NCBI GenBank assembly: GCA_964435165.1
Contig: CAYSXY010000006.1
Span: forward strand, 8,153-72,152
Reading direction: 5' to 3'
Source: CAYSXY01 sp964435165
GTDB taxonomy: Bacteria > Pseudomonadota > Alphaproteobacteria > Rickettsiales > RI-342
DNA: 64,000 nucleotides
Shown here: positions 27,190 through 35,958 of the stretch, piece after piece
Numbering within the stretch: the stretch's first letter is position 1
Layout: every line of letters begins with the position of its first letter
Program-made: the position numbers and the translations under genes
The notes under the pieces: model-generated
Seen by the model: only the letters and a program-made list of their open reading frames with translations
Told to the model about the DNA's origin: nothing
Database searches by the model: none

Positions 27190-28416
27190 ATGACCATCCA
27201 TTCTTTTTTTAATGATGCCGAAGTGCGACTGGTCGAGACACTGTCCACGCTTCGTGATGATACCATTGGCTGGCGCGTTGTCCATTTGCGCTTCAGCCGG
27301 TTGGGCGAACAATATAAAAGTGATTATCAAGCGCGGATTGCTGCCAGCATCATTGCCGATTTTATGAAAGATGCCGAAGGCTATATTTATGTCTGTTGGG
27401 ATTTTGACATTTTTGTGATTTGCAAAGGTGTTACCAAACAACTGATTGATAAAACGATTTTCCGTCTACGCTACCTGTTTACGGACGATCCCCTAGCCTA
27501 TGGACAGGATGGTGAGGAAAACCCCGCTTTCTGCTCTATTTATGACCTCAGTGTGGCCTGGGGCAATGTCAATGATTTGGCGAAAACAAAACTGGTCGAA
27601 GCCAGCAAACGCGATGTGCTCTCCCGCCGGGCGACGGTAAGGCTCGGTGAAGATGAGAAAATCCGTCCACTCACACCGGACAGGCTGAGCAGTATTACCA
27701 AAGATATCGAAACAGCCGATCTCAGCCGCGTGATGCGGCGTCAGCCTATTTGTGCTGCGGTACGCGGCAGTAAACAGATTCGCCGCGTCTTTGATGAATT
27801 TTACATCAATATTGCTCATTTGCGGCGGCTGGTCATGGCCAATGTCGATTTTTTGAGCAATCGCTGGCTGTTCAAATATATGACCGAGATTCTGGATGCC
27901 AAAATGCTGGATATGCTCTCGCGCCGTCCGGCCGATTATTTTGATCGCCCGATCAGTCTCAACCTCAATGTCGACACACTCTTATCGGATAAATTTGCAG
28001 CCTTTGATGAGGCGATCAAGCCGTCGATCAAAGTGTCGATTGTCATCGAAATTCAGGCATCCGACGTGTTTGCCGATATGTCGGCGTTTCTGATCGCCCG
28101 GGAGATGGTACAAAAAATGGGCTACCGTGTCTGCCTTGACGGACTGACCGATAAAAGCTTTCCGCTACTGGATCGTGAAGAGTTGGGCTTTGATCTGGCT
28201 AAAATCCAGTGGAACACTGACCTGATCGCCGACACCTCATCAAATCACAGCAAAAAACTGATCAAAATGATCAAACAATGCGGGGCAAACCGCATTATCC
28301 TGTGTCGGTGCGACACGGATGAAGCGCTGAGCTATGGCCATCAATTCGGGATTTCCCTTTTCCAAGGGCGTTATCTTGATTCGGTGCTTAATCCCGATGC
28401 CAAAGTCGTGAACTAG
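27190..28416 (+). CDS. Degenerate GGDEF-EAL-like protein, probably catalytically inactive
   Basis: 408 residues. Residues 25-130 look like a worn-out GGDEF domain: the strand VVHLRFSRL, the helix ARIAASIIADFM, and VCWDFDIFVIC (68-78) at the place of the R-x-GGDEF hairpin. Residues about 180-405 follow an EAL fold: RRQPICAAV (like the QPI start), ISLNLNVDTLLS, SIVIEIQASDVFADM, GYRVCLDGLTD in place of DDFG, FDLAKIQW, and GISLFQGRYLD in place of G-x-x-x-QGY. No EAL triplet or metal ligands remain, so it should neither make nor degrade cyclic di-GMP. It is convergent with the cNMP/FHA gene and overlaps it by 4 bp. The fold assignment is inference from pattern. Confidence 0.65.
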   Translation: MTIHSFFNDAEVRLVETLSTLRDDTIGWRVVHLRFSRLGEQYKSDYQARIAASIIADFMKDAEGYIYVCWDFDIFVICKGVTKQLIDKTIFRLRYLFTDDPLAYGQDGEENPAFCSIYDLSVAWGNVNDLAKTKLVEASKRDVLSRRATVRLGEDEKIRPLTPDRLSSITKDIETADLSRVMRRQPICAAVRGSKQIRRVFDEFYINIAHLRRLVMANVDFLSNRWLFKYMTEILDAKMLDMLSRRPADYFDRPISLNLNVDTLLSDKFAAFDEAIKPSIKVSIVIEIQASDVFADMSAFLIAREMVQKMGYRVCLDGLTDKSFPLLDREELGFDLAKIQWNTDLIADTSSNHSKKLIKMIKQCGANRIILCRCDTDEALSYGHQFGISLFQGRYLDSVLNPDAKVVN

Positions 28417-29171
28417 CGGCATTCCACCTGAATGCTGTACGGCGAGTGTTTATCGCCAAATTGAATGACATGGGCCCCTTTTTCCAGCGGCGCTTTGAAC
28501 GATATTTTACCTTTACCGATTGCCTGCCCATCCACAATCGTGCCGTGGCGGCTTCCGCGATCCACCGCATAGGCAATATTATCATCCTGAATTTCAATGA
28601 TGAGATGATTTTTGGAGATGAGTAGTGGCGGGCCCTCGCAAGGAAGCGACAGGTGATTATTGCTGGCCGGGCGAACGACATCGGATTCTTCATTCAGATG
28701 TCCGCCAACCCGGAATGGTAGCTGAGCAACCGAGACTGTCATGCTGTCAAACGCACCGTCCAACGCTTCGCCAAAAGGGGTGACCACCATCTCATCAAAA
28801 TCACATTCCACAATCGTTTTCGCCTGTTCTTTTTCCGTCAGGCGCTGACTGGTCTGGCGCAGGCGATCAAAGACGGTGCGAATAATCGGCTGCACCTGCA
28901 CCGGACATTGCTGCAATAGCTGTTCCAGCTCCTGCGCGCCAATCACATCTACGATTGCCGGTTCTAATACGCGTACACTGGCCGATCTGGGTGCTTCTTC
29001 AAACAACCCCATCTCGCCGAACACCGAACCTGCCGGTAATTCAGCCAGTTGCACATCGCCATGTGCCGCTTTTTTCAAGACTTCCACTTTACCTTGCTTG
29101 AGAAAATAGGCCACATCGCTTGCATCGCCTTCCTTAAAGATCAACTGCCCAACATCGAATGATTTTTCCAT
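28413..29171 (-). CDS. Cyclic nucleotide-binding and FHA domain protein
   Basis: 252 residues. The first 120 form a cNMP-binding domain: GQLIFKEGDASDVAYFLKQGKVEV, then AGSVFGEMGLFEEAPRSASVRV, which is the phosphate-binding cassette with the Glu and Arg that contact cyclic nucleotide. The last 100 form an FHA domain: SKNHLIIEIQDD, VDRGSRHGTIVDGQAIG, where the Ser, Asn-His and Gly-Thr positions of phosphothreonine binding are kept. So it may read a cyclic nucleotide and a phosphorylated partner. There is no output enzyme domain. It lies 16 bp upstream of glmS on the same strand in the wrong order for leader control, that is, it is downstream of glmS in transcription. Confidence 0.82.
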   Translation of the reverse strand: MEKSFDVGQLIFKEGDASDVAYFLKQGKVEVLKKAAHGDVQLAELPAGSVFGEMGLFEEAPRSASVRVLEPAIVDVIGAQELEQLLQQCPVQVQPIIRTVFDRLRQTSQRLTEKEQAKTIVECDFDEMVVTPFGEALDGAFDSMTVSVAQLPFRVGGHLNEESDVVRPASNNHLSLPCEGPPLLISKNHLIIEIQDDNIAYAVDRGSRHGTIVDGQAIGKGKISFKAPLEKGAHVIQFGDKHSPYSIQVECR

Positions 29172-29187
29172 CGCTTCTCGTCCTCCC

Positions 29188-31011
29188 TTACTCTACCGTC
29201 ACTGACTTGGCGAGGTTACGCGGTTGATCGACATCCGTCCCCTTTTGCAGCGCCACATGGTACGCCAGAAGCTGAATTGGCAGAGCATACAGCAACGGCG
29301 AGAGCATGGGATGACAGGGTGGCAAGGTGATTGCATCGGCGATGTAATCCTGCAGCCGCTCCGCTCCTTCCTTACCACCCAGTAAGATCACACGACCGCC
29401 GCGCGCGACGACTTCCTGCAAATTCGACGCCGTTTTTTCAAACAGTTCATCCGGCGGTGCAATCACAATGACCGGAACTAATTCATCGATCAATGCAATC
29501 GGACCATGTTTTAACTCTCCGGCAGCGTAAGCTTCGGCATGAATATAGGAAATTTCTTTCAGCTTTAAGGCGCCTTCTAATGCGATGGGGAAGCTCACCC
29601 AGCGGCCGATATAGAGAATATCCTGCGCATCGGCAAGGCTCATAGCGATTTCGGCAATTTTCTCCTGCCCTGCCAGCACTTGCGACATTACGGCGGGAAT
29701 TTCTGCCAGCGCATGCGCCAGGCGCCGACTTTCCTCTTTGGCAAGCGCCCCCCGCTGCTCGGCCAATGCCAGCGCAAGGCAGGCCAGCACCGTCAACTGG
29801 GCGGTGAATGCTTTTGTCGATGCGACACCGATTTCCGGCCCGGCATAGGTGCGCAAGACCATCTCGGCTTCCCGGGCCATCGAACTTTCCGGCACATTGA
29901 CCAGCGCAATCGTATCCTGATTCTGTTCCTTTGCCAGTCGAAGGGCAGCCAGCGTATCGGCAGTTTCCCCCGATTGAGAAATACACAAGAACAAGCCATT
30001 TTCCGGCAGCACGGGATTACGATAACGAAATTCCGAGGCAATATCCACATCCACCGGCAGGCGGCACCATTGTTCAATCCAGTATTTCGCTACCATCCCC
30101 GCGTAATAAGACGTACCGCAGGCAACGATACTGAGACGGCTGATCGACTTTGCATCAAATGGTAACTCCGGCAACGAGACATCATGTGTCACCGGGTGAT
30201 AATAGGCCCCTAGCGTCTCGCCGATCACCCCGGGCTGCTCATGAATTTCCTTGAGCATAAAATGGCGGTAGCCTTCCTTGCCTACCGCCGCACCGGAGAC
30301 CGCCGAGGTGACAACCGGACGCGATACTTCGTCATTAGCACGATTAAAGATGGTCATGCCGTCGCGTGTGATTTCTGCCCAGTCGCCTTCTTCCAGATAA
30401 CAGATGCGGTTACTAAGCGGCGCCAGAGCAATGGCATCAGAGGCAATGTACATCTCGTCCTGGCCGATGCCTATGGCCAGTGGAGAGCCTTTGCGCGCCG
30501 CAAACAATCTGTCCGGTGCAGAGCGAATCATTACACCCAGGGCAAACGCACCATCTATACGCTCTAAGGTCTGCTGCACTGCCTCGCGTGGTGAATTGCC
30601 TTGCGACAGATAATGTGTGACCAAAATGGGGATGGTTTCGGTATCCGTTTCTGAATCAAACGAATAACCTGCCGCTGAGAGTTCATCACGCAATTCCTGA
30701 AAATTCTCGATAATGCCATTATGCACCACCGCAACATCTTCTGTCATATGTGGGTGTGCATTGATCTCATTGGGCGCACCATGCGTTGCCCAGCGCGTAT
30801 GGCCAATCCCGAGCACGCCATCCAATGGCTCCTGCATTAAGGCCTTTTCCAGATGACGCAACTTGCCTTCGGCTCGGCGACGTTCCAGCCGATCATGATT
30901 CAATACCGCAATCCCTGCGGAGTCATAGCCGCGATATTCCAGCCGCCGTAATCCATCCAGCAGTTTTTCGCTCACAGGATCCTTGCTGATAATGCCTACT
31001 ATACCGCACAT
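29188..31011 (-). CDS. glmS: Glucosamine-fructose-6-phosphate aminotransferase
   Basis: 607 residues. Makes glucosamine-6-phosphate from fructose-6-phosphate and glutamine. The N-terminal glutaminase begins with the catalytic Cys2 (MCGIVGI), followed by RRLEYRGYDSAG, HTRWATHG and HNGIIENF. The two SIS sugar isomerase domains follow (CGTSYYAGMVAKYW; SQSGETADTLAAL), and the C-terminus ends with the conserved DQPRNLAKSVTVE. It feeds GlmU and so both peptidoglycan and lipid A. I saw no glmS ribozyme-like leader in the short upstream region. The cNMP/FHA gene follows in the same direction. Confidence 0.97.
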   Translation of the reverse strand: MCGIVGIISKDPVSEKLLDGLRRLEYRGYDSAGIAVLNHDRLERRRAEGKLRHLEKALMQEPLDGVLGIGHTRWATHGAPNEINAHPHMTEDVAVVHNGIIENFQELRDELSAAGYSFDSETDTETIPILVTHYLSQGNSPREAVQQTLERIDGAFALGVMIRSAPDRLFAARKGSPLAIGIGQDEMYIASDAIALAPLSNRICYLEEGDWAEITRDGMTIFNRANDEVSRPVVTSAVSGAAVGKEGYRHFMLKEIHEQPGVIGETLGAYYHPVTHDVSLPELPFDAKSISRLSIVACGTSYYAGMVAKYWIEQWCRLPVDVDIASEFRYRNPVLPENGLFLCISQSGETADTLAALRLAKEQNQDTIALVNVPESSMAREAEMVLRTYAGPEIGVASTKAFTAQLTVLACLALALAEQRGALAKEESRRLAHALAEIPAVMSQVLAGQEKIAEIAMSLADAQDILYIGRWVSFPIALEGALKLKEISYIHAEAYAAGELKHGPIALIDELVPVIVIAPPDELFEKTASNLQEVVARGGRVILLGGKEGAERLQDYIADAITLPPCHPMLSPLLYALPIQLLAYHVALQKGTDVDQPRNLAKSVTVE

Positions 31012-31186
31012 AATATAGTTCCTTTAACGCTTCCACCCAGCCTTAACGCAGCTTTATTAAAAGAGCATTGCGGCAAAAAATAGCAAAACTTGGCACAGAT
31101 AGTCGTAATCCCTTTCTTTTTGTCATAAAATTGACATCTGATGACAGTATATGTCCCGCCAACGAACAATAAGAAAGTGTGAATTC

Positions 31187-32005
31187 ATGCCTGCACCGAT
31201 TGAAGATTTTAACATTCAGCTCACGATTAACTATGCCGCCTCATATGACGCTATACGCCATCATGTGCGCCAGCATCTGGAGCGTAGCAATCTCAGTGCG
31301 CTTCGCAGCAACCCGACCGAGGTGATAAACGCCGCCTGCGAAGCGGGCTATGGGCTGGTGCAGCAAAGCCTGCAAGGACAAACCGATCATATTATTATGC
31401 TTAATATGGCCGGGGTGATGAAAGCCGTTGAGGAATGGGCAGAAGCAAAAGCACCTCAGGAAATGCCACCTGGCTATCAAAATCGGAAAGGGGTCACGAT
31501 TGTCAGTCCGGTGCTCAACCTCGTGCGGAGCCATGCTGTGCAAACCGCACTGGATTATATTGAATCACGCCTGCGGCAAGGGCATGGCATTCCGCGCACC
31601 CTTGATGAAGCACTCACACAGGCCAAGGCCCACCGTGCCAGTCGACCATCACAACAACAGGGTAAGGCAGGTGGACTGAGTATCGTCGAGCCGCCGATAA
31701 GCGAAGGTGATACTATGGCCTCTCGCCCAGTGAGTGATGACGCATTAGACGCTAAATTAGATGCAATTATGGATCGAGCTCAACGCAACGATCTTATGTA
31801 TCGAGCGCAATGGGTCTCGGGCGCGCAACAAGCTATTGAACAAATTGAATCCGATGTTGGCCGCGCCCACCAGGAGGTGATGGCGGGAATGACGACGGTG
31901 ATGAATACCGCTATGTTGACGCAGGCGTTGCAAGCCGCTGAAGATGCCAATACGGCTCCCGGGCTTACCAGCGATCAGACACGTCCTACGGGGAAAAATA
32001 AATAG
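31187..32005 (+). CDS. Unknown protein between glmS and glmU
   Basis: 272 residues from the ATG at 31187; an ATG at 31151 is a possible earlier start. No family is recognised. It is largely helical in look: an N-terminal part (YAASYDAIRHHVRQHLE, SNPTEVINAACEAGYGLVQQSL), a middle segment (SPVLNLVRSHAVQTALDYIESRL), a polar linker, and a C-terminal helix-rich part (DALDAKLDAIMDRAQRN, GAQQAIEQIESDVGRAHQEVMAG). There is no signal peptide or membrane segment. It is divergent from glmS and convergent with glmU (7 bp between stops). Coding is supported by length and by codon use; no function is suggested. Confidence 0.65.
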   Translation: MPAPIEDFNIQLTINYAASYDAIRHHVRQHLERSNLSALRSNPTEVINAACEAGYGLVQQSLQGQTDHIIMLNMAGVMKAVEEWAEAKAPQEMPPGYQNRKGVTIVSPVLNLVRSHAVQTALDYIESRLRQGHGIPRTLDEALTQAKAHRASRPSQQQGKAGGLSIVEPPISEGDTMASRPVSDDALDAKLDAIMDRAQRNDLMYRAQWVSGAQQAIEQIESDVGRAHQEVMAGMTTVMNTAMLTQALQAAEDANTAPGLTSDQTRPTGKNK

Positions 32006-32012
32006 TTATAAA

Positions 32013-33347
32013 TCAGGAGCGCTTTTTTGCCCGAAATTGCGCGGCGTGATTGTCTATATTCACCTGGCGGCCACGAGCAATTGCCGTGTTATCTGCTGGC
32101 ACATCTTCCGTGATGGTACTGCCCGCGCCCACCATCGCCCCTTTGCCGACGGTGACTGGCGCAACCAAGGCGCTGTTGGAACCGATAAAGACGCCATCTT
32201 CCATCACGGTTGTGAATTTATCGTAGCCATCATAATTGCAGGTGATGGTTCCTGCACCGACATTGACCCCCTGCCCGATGCTGGCATCGCCAATATAACT
32301 CAAATGGCTAATCTTGGAGCCATCGCCAACGCGTGACTTCTTGATCTCGACAAAATTGCCGATATGGGCATTGGGGCCGATATCAGCCCCCGGTCTTAAG
32401 CGGGCATACGGCCCCATGGTGGTGCCAGTGCGCACACAACATTGTTCCAAATGTGAAAATGAACGGATCTCGACGTGATCCTCCACCTGCACGCCCGGAC
32501 CAAAGACGACATGCGGGTGAATGACAATATCCTGACCTAACATCGTGTCTTTGCAGAAAAAGACCGTCTCAGGGGCAACCAACGTCACTCCACTTTCCAT
32601 CGCCGCCTGCCGAAGACTGGACTGCAAGATTGCCTCCATCTCCGCCAACTGCATACGACTATTCACGCCCATCAGTGCTTGCGGATGGGCAGTGATCACC
32701 CCGCAGCTCATTTCTGCGTCATTGGCCAGCCCAATAATATCCGTCAGGTAATATTCACCACTGGCATTGTCATTATCCACCTTTTCAAGCAGCGGCCACA
32801 GCACCTCGCCTTTGGCGGCAATGACACCGGAATTGCAGCGTGTTATCGCCAGTTCCTGCGGTGAAGCATCTTTTTGCTCAACGATACGCACCAGCTTCTC
32901 ATCCTGCATCACCAACCGGCCATAACCGGTTGGATCATCAAGTTCCATCCCGATCACTACCACTTCATGGCGATCCAGAGAGGCAATAGCCGACTGGATG
33001 ATGTCTGTCGTAATCAACGGCGTGTCACCGTAGAGAATAATCACCGGGCCACCATAAGCCTGCATGGATTCTTTTGCTGCCATCACCGCATCCGCCGTTC
33101 CGGCCTGCCGTTCCTGCACAGCGCAACTCACTTTATTATTTGCGGCTTCCGCTTCTGCCCTCACATTCTCCATCTCTGGCCCGATAACACAGGTCAATTT
33201 CTCTGGTGAGAGTGAGAGAGCCGTATCCAACACATGGCGCAGCATGGTTTGCCCAGCCAGCCGGTGAAGCACCTTCGGCATGGCGGATTTCATCCGGGTT
33301 CCTTTACCCGCCGCCAGGATAATGGCGGCAAATGCAGATGATGTCAT
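32013..33347 (-). CDS. glmU: Bifunctional GlcN-1-P acetyltransferase / GlcNAc-1-P uridyltransferase
   Basis: 444 residues. Makes UDP-GlcNAc. The N-terminal pyrophosphorylase has ILAAGKGTRMKS (about 10-21), YGDTPLIT and NSGVIAAKGEVLW. The C-terminal left-handed beta-helix shows hexapeptide repeats (IVIHPHVVFGPGVQVEDHVEI, IGNFVEIKKSRVGDGSKISH, the acetyl-CoA region NVGAGTITCNYDG). Slightly short but complete for alphaproteobacteria. The start lies 2 bp after the ftsK stop, with GAGG 10 bases upstream, so it is coupled to ftsK. Confidence 0.97.
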   Translation of the reverse strand: MTSSAFAAIILAAGKGTRMKSAMPKVLHRLAGQTMLRHVLDTALSLSPEKLTCVIGPEMENVRAEAEAANNKVSCAVQERQAGTADAVMAAKESMQAYGGPVIILYGDTPLITTDIIQSAIASLDRHEVVVIGMELDDPTGYGRLVMQDEKLVRIVEQKDASPQELAITRCNSGVIAAKGEVLWPLLEKVDNDNASGEYYLTDIIGLANDAEMSCGVITAHPQALMGVNSRMQLAEMEAILQSSLRQAAMESGVTLVAPETVFFCKDTMLGQDIVIHPHVVFGPGVQVEDHVEIRSFSHLEQCCVRTGTTMGPYARLRPGADIGPNAHIGNFVEIKKSRVGDGSKISHLSYIGDASIGQGVNVGAGTITCNYDGYDKFTTVMEDGVFIGSNSALVAPVTVGKGAMVGAGSTITEDVPADNTAIARGRQVNIDNHAAQFRAKKRS

Positions 33348-33349
33348 GA

Positions 33350-35662
33350 TCAGGCATCCTCAACAGCTGGTGATGTCAATAGGATCTCGCGCTTGCCCAC
33401 ATGGTTAGCCGGGCCGACAATGCCCTCCTCTTCCATTCGCTCAATCAGGCTGGCTGCACGATTATATCCAATTTTCAGGCGGCGCTGGACATAGCTGGTC
33501 GAGGCTTTTTTATCACGCAGCACAATCTGCACGGCACGTTGATAAAGATCGCCTTCCTCGCCACCTCCACCAAAACTCATGTCGCCGCCGCCGACGGCAT
33601 CCGGCTCGGCATCTTCCTGTGTAATATCCTCAATATAGTCCGGCTGGCCCTGCCGTTTGAGGTGATTCACCACCTCTTCGACTTCTTTATCGGAAACAAA
33701 AGCCCCATGCACCCGCATGATGCGGCTGCCGCCGGACATGTAGAGCATATCCCCCATACCCAGCAATTGCTCGGCACCCTGCTCACCTAAAATGGTGCGG
33801 CTATCGATCTTGGATGTGACCTGAAAACTGATGCGTGTTGGAAAATTGGCTTTGATGACCCCGGTAATGACATCGACCGACGGACGCTGCGTCGCCATAA
33901 TAATATGAATACCGGCGGCACGGGCCATTTGTGCTAAGCGCTGCACCGAACCTTCAATATCTTTACCCGCCACCACCATCAGATCCGCCATTTCATCGAC
34001 AATGACCACAATGTATGGAAGCGGATTCATATCGAGATCGACCTCTTCATAAACCGGCTTGCCATCTTCAGGATTAAAACCCGTCTGCACCCGGCGGCGC
34101 AGCACCTCTCCTTTACTCTGTGCAGCGCTTATCTTTTGATTATAGCCATGGATGTTGCGCACACCGAGATTAGACATCAGCCGGTAGCGATTTTCCATCT
34201 CGCGGACAATCCATTTGAGCGCCACCACAGCCTTGCCGGGTTCAGTCACCACGGGCGAGAGCAAATGCGGAATACCGTCATAGACGGACAATTCCAGCAT
34301 TTTTGGGTCAATCATAATAAACCGGCATTGTTCCGGGCTGAGCCGGTAGAGCAGCGAGAGAATCATGGCATTAACGGCCACCGATTTGCCCGATCCCGTC
34401 GTTCCTGCCACTAAGAGGTGCGGCATCTTAGCCAGATCGACCATAATACTGTCACCACCGATGTCTTTGCCCAGGGCTAATGGCAACTGGAGCTTCGCAT
34501 CCGCATAATTCGGCGCTTCGAGCAATTCGCGGAAATTGACCATTTCACGTGAGGCATTGGGCAATTCAATCCCAATGGCATTGACGCCTGGCACGACAGC
34601 AATGCGCGCTGAGACCGCCGACATGGACCGCGCAATATCGTCAGCCAACCCAATCACGCGGGATGATTTGGTGCCGGGGGCCGGCTCCAGCTCATAGAGC
34701 GTGACGACCGGCCCAGGGCGCACCTTGGCAATGGTGCCATACACGCCAAAATCATTGAGCACCGACTCCAGCAATTCCGATTGCTGACGCAGCTTTGTTT
34801 CGCTCACCGCTTCTTTTTTGCCGCCTTTAGGCGGCGCCAGCAAGGTAAGTGATGGCAGGCTGAATGCAGGATTATCACCAAAGGTTAATTCATCCTGCGT
34901 TTTTGTCGCTGATGTTGATTTTTTTGCCTCTTTTGCAGGACGCTCATCACGCCAGATCGACGGGCCTTTTTCGATGGTTACAGGACTATTCGGCGCATCG
35001 TGCAACGGTTGCTTTTTCTGACGTTGCCGTTTTTTGCGTGGCGCTCGGGATGTTGACTCCACCAATGCTTCCCGCTCACGCTGAAGCCAGGAAAATGAGG
35101 GCCAATGCAACCCTGACATCATCGCACCCCATATTGTGCGCATATGTGTCAATGGTGATAAAGGCAAACCCGTCGCCAGCATGAAGCCGACAATCGTCAC
35201 GACCAGACTGACGATCATGGTCAACACTGACGGAATCACTCCATCGCTGGCGTGATTCAGCACATACCCCATATAACCGCCAAGGCCACTGGCCACCGGC
35301 CAGCTGATGGGCGTTGGGGGAATGGTAAGCAGCAGCGCTGCCGCAGGCAAGGTGATGCACAGCATCATCACACGAAACCATAAGCGTGGAAGCGGCAGGG
35401 AGCGCAAACAGCGCCAGGCCCAGATGCCAAGCGCCGCCACCAGCAGCGCCGATGCCGCTCCTACCACCTGTAACATCAGATCGGCCAGATAACTGCCGGT
35501 CACCCCCATGAGATTTTGCGGTACATCATTAAAGGTATTGTTGAACGATGGGTCAGAGGGTGAATAGCTGATCAGTGAACAGAAGGTGATGATGGCCAGC
35601 ACTGCGTACAGCCAGCCGGAAAGGCGCGCTGAAATGCCATGATGATGTGTTGATGCCGCCAT
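33350..35662 (-). CDS. ftsK: DNA translocase FtsK
   Basis: 770 residues. A septal DNA pump that clears chromosome ends and activates XerCD recombination at dif. Four hydrophobic segments fill the first 190 residues (SGWLYAVLAIITFCSLISY, a second around LLVAALGIWAW). A basic linker with RKKRQRQKK follows. The motor has Walker A VAGTTGSGKSVAVNAM and Walker B IVVIVDEMADLM, and the C-terminal gamma winged helix DLYQRAVQIVLRDKKASTSYVQRRL directs KOPS recognition. The linker is shorter than in E. coli. glmU follows 2 bp downstream; the SRP RNA lies about 200 bp upstream on the other strand. Confidence 0.96.
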   Translation of the reverse strand: MAASTHHHGISARLSGWLYAVLAIITFCSLISYSPSDPSFNNTFNDVPQNLMGVTGSYLADLMLQVVGAASALLVAALGIWAWRCLRSLPLPRLWFRVMMLCITLPAAALLLTIPPTPISWPVASGLGGYMGYVLNHASDGVIPSVLTMIVSLVVTIVGFMLATGLPLSPLTHMRTIWGAMMSGLHWPSFSWLQREREALVESTSRAPRKKRQRQKKQPLHDAPNSPVTIEKGPSIWRDERPAKEAKKSTSATKTQDELTFGDNPAFSLPSLTLLAPPKGGKKEAVSETKLRQQSELLESVLNDFGVYGTIAKVRPGPVVTLYELEPAPGTKSSRVIGLADDIARSMSAVSARIAVVPGVNAIGIELPNASREMVNFRELLEAPNYADAKLQLPLALGKDIGGDSIMVDLAKMPHLLVAGTTGSGKSVAVNAMILSLLYRLSPEQCRFIMIDPKMLELSVYDGIPHLLSPVVTEPGKAVVALKWIVREMENRYRLMSNLGVRNIHGYNQKISAAQSKGEVLRRRVQTGFNPEDGKPVYEEVDLDMNPLPYIVVIVDEMADLMVVAGKDIEGSVQRLAQMARAAGIHIIMATQRPSVDVITGVIKANFPTRISFQVTSKIDSRTILGEQGAEQLLGMGDMLYMSGGSRIMRVHGAFVSDKEVEEVVNHLKRQGQPDYIEDITQEDAEPDAVGGGDMSFGGGGEEGDLYQRAVQIVLRDKKASTSYVQRRLKIGYNRAASLIERMEEEGIVGPANHVGKREILLTSPAVEDA

Positions 35663-35828
35663 GTTCTGCCTATTATCCTGACCGGAGGGTGCTGCATGTA
35701 AGGTTGCGCACGCAGCCCGGCACTTATTTACTGGATGATGCTATCGACATTACGCATAAATCACCTGCTTTAGCAAGTCATCAGGCGGCGTGTTGCACGC
35801 AGAAATGCTATCTAACGACTATAGCCGA

Positions 35829-35857
35829 TTGCGTTCTGCATAAATTGATGGCACAAT
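35829..35857 (+). promoter_or_regulatory. Sigma-70 type promoter for the SRP RNA gene
   Basis: TTGCGT at 35829-35834 and CACAAT at 35852-35857 are separated by exactly 17 bases, with the first G of the RNA (35864) 7 bases beyond. The spacing and position fit a housekeeping promoter for ffs. The -10 element is weak, so this is a good guess rather than proof. Confidence 0.5.
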
Positions 35858-35863
35858 CAGTTT

Positions 35864-35953
35864 GGGCTGGCGGCGGGCGTGCGGCTCGCCAACCCGGTCA
35901 GGTCCGAAAGGAAGCAGCCGTAACGGGTTATTGCACGGGTCGCCGTCCGGCCT
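35864..35953 (+). ncRNA. ffs: Signal recognition particle RNA (4.5S, small bacterial type)
   Basis: A gene of about 90 bases. It contains the conserved SRP RNA apical domain GGTCAGGTCC-GAAA-GGAAGCAGCC at 35897-35920 (GGTCAGGTCC starts at 35897), the site bound by the Ffh M domain. The outer stem pairs GGCTGG-CGGCG (from 35865) with CGCCG-T-CCGGCC (to 35952), leaving one bulged base. The tetraloop is GAAA rather than the commoner GGAA. TTATTTT follows directly, so the outer stem may also act in termination. The next gene's stop begins only 6 bases later on the other strand. Many alphaproteobacteria keep this RNA near dnaX; here it lies upstream of ftsK. Confidence 0.95.
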
Positions 35954-35958
35954 TATTT

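Noticed and set aside
31012..31186. glmS ribozyme or riboswitch in the glmS leader
   Set aside because: The 175 bp between glmS and the divergent gene show no ribozyme core motifs, and the self-cleaving element is typical of Gram-positive glmS genes.
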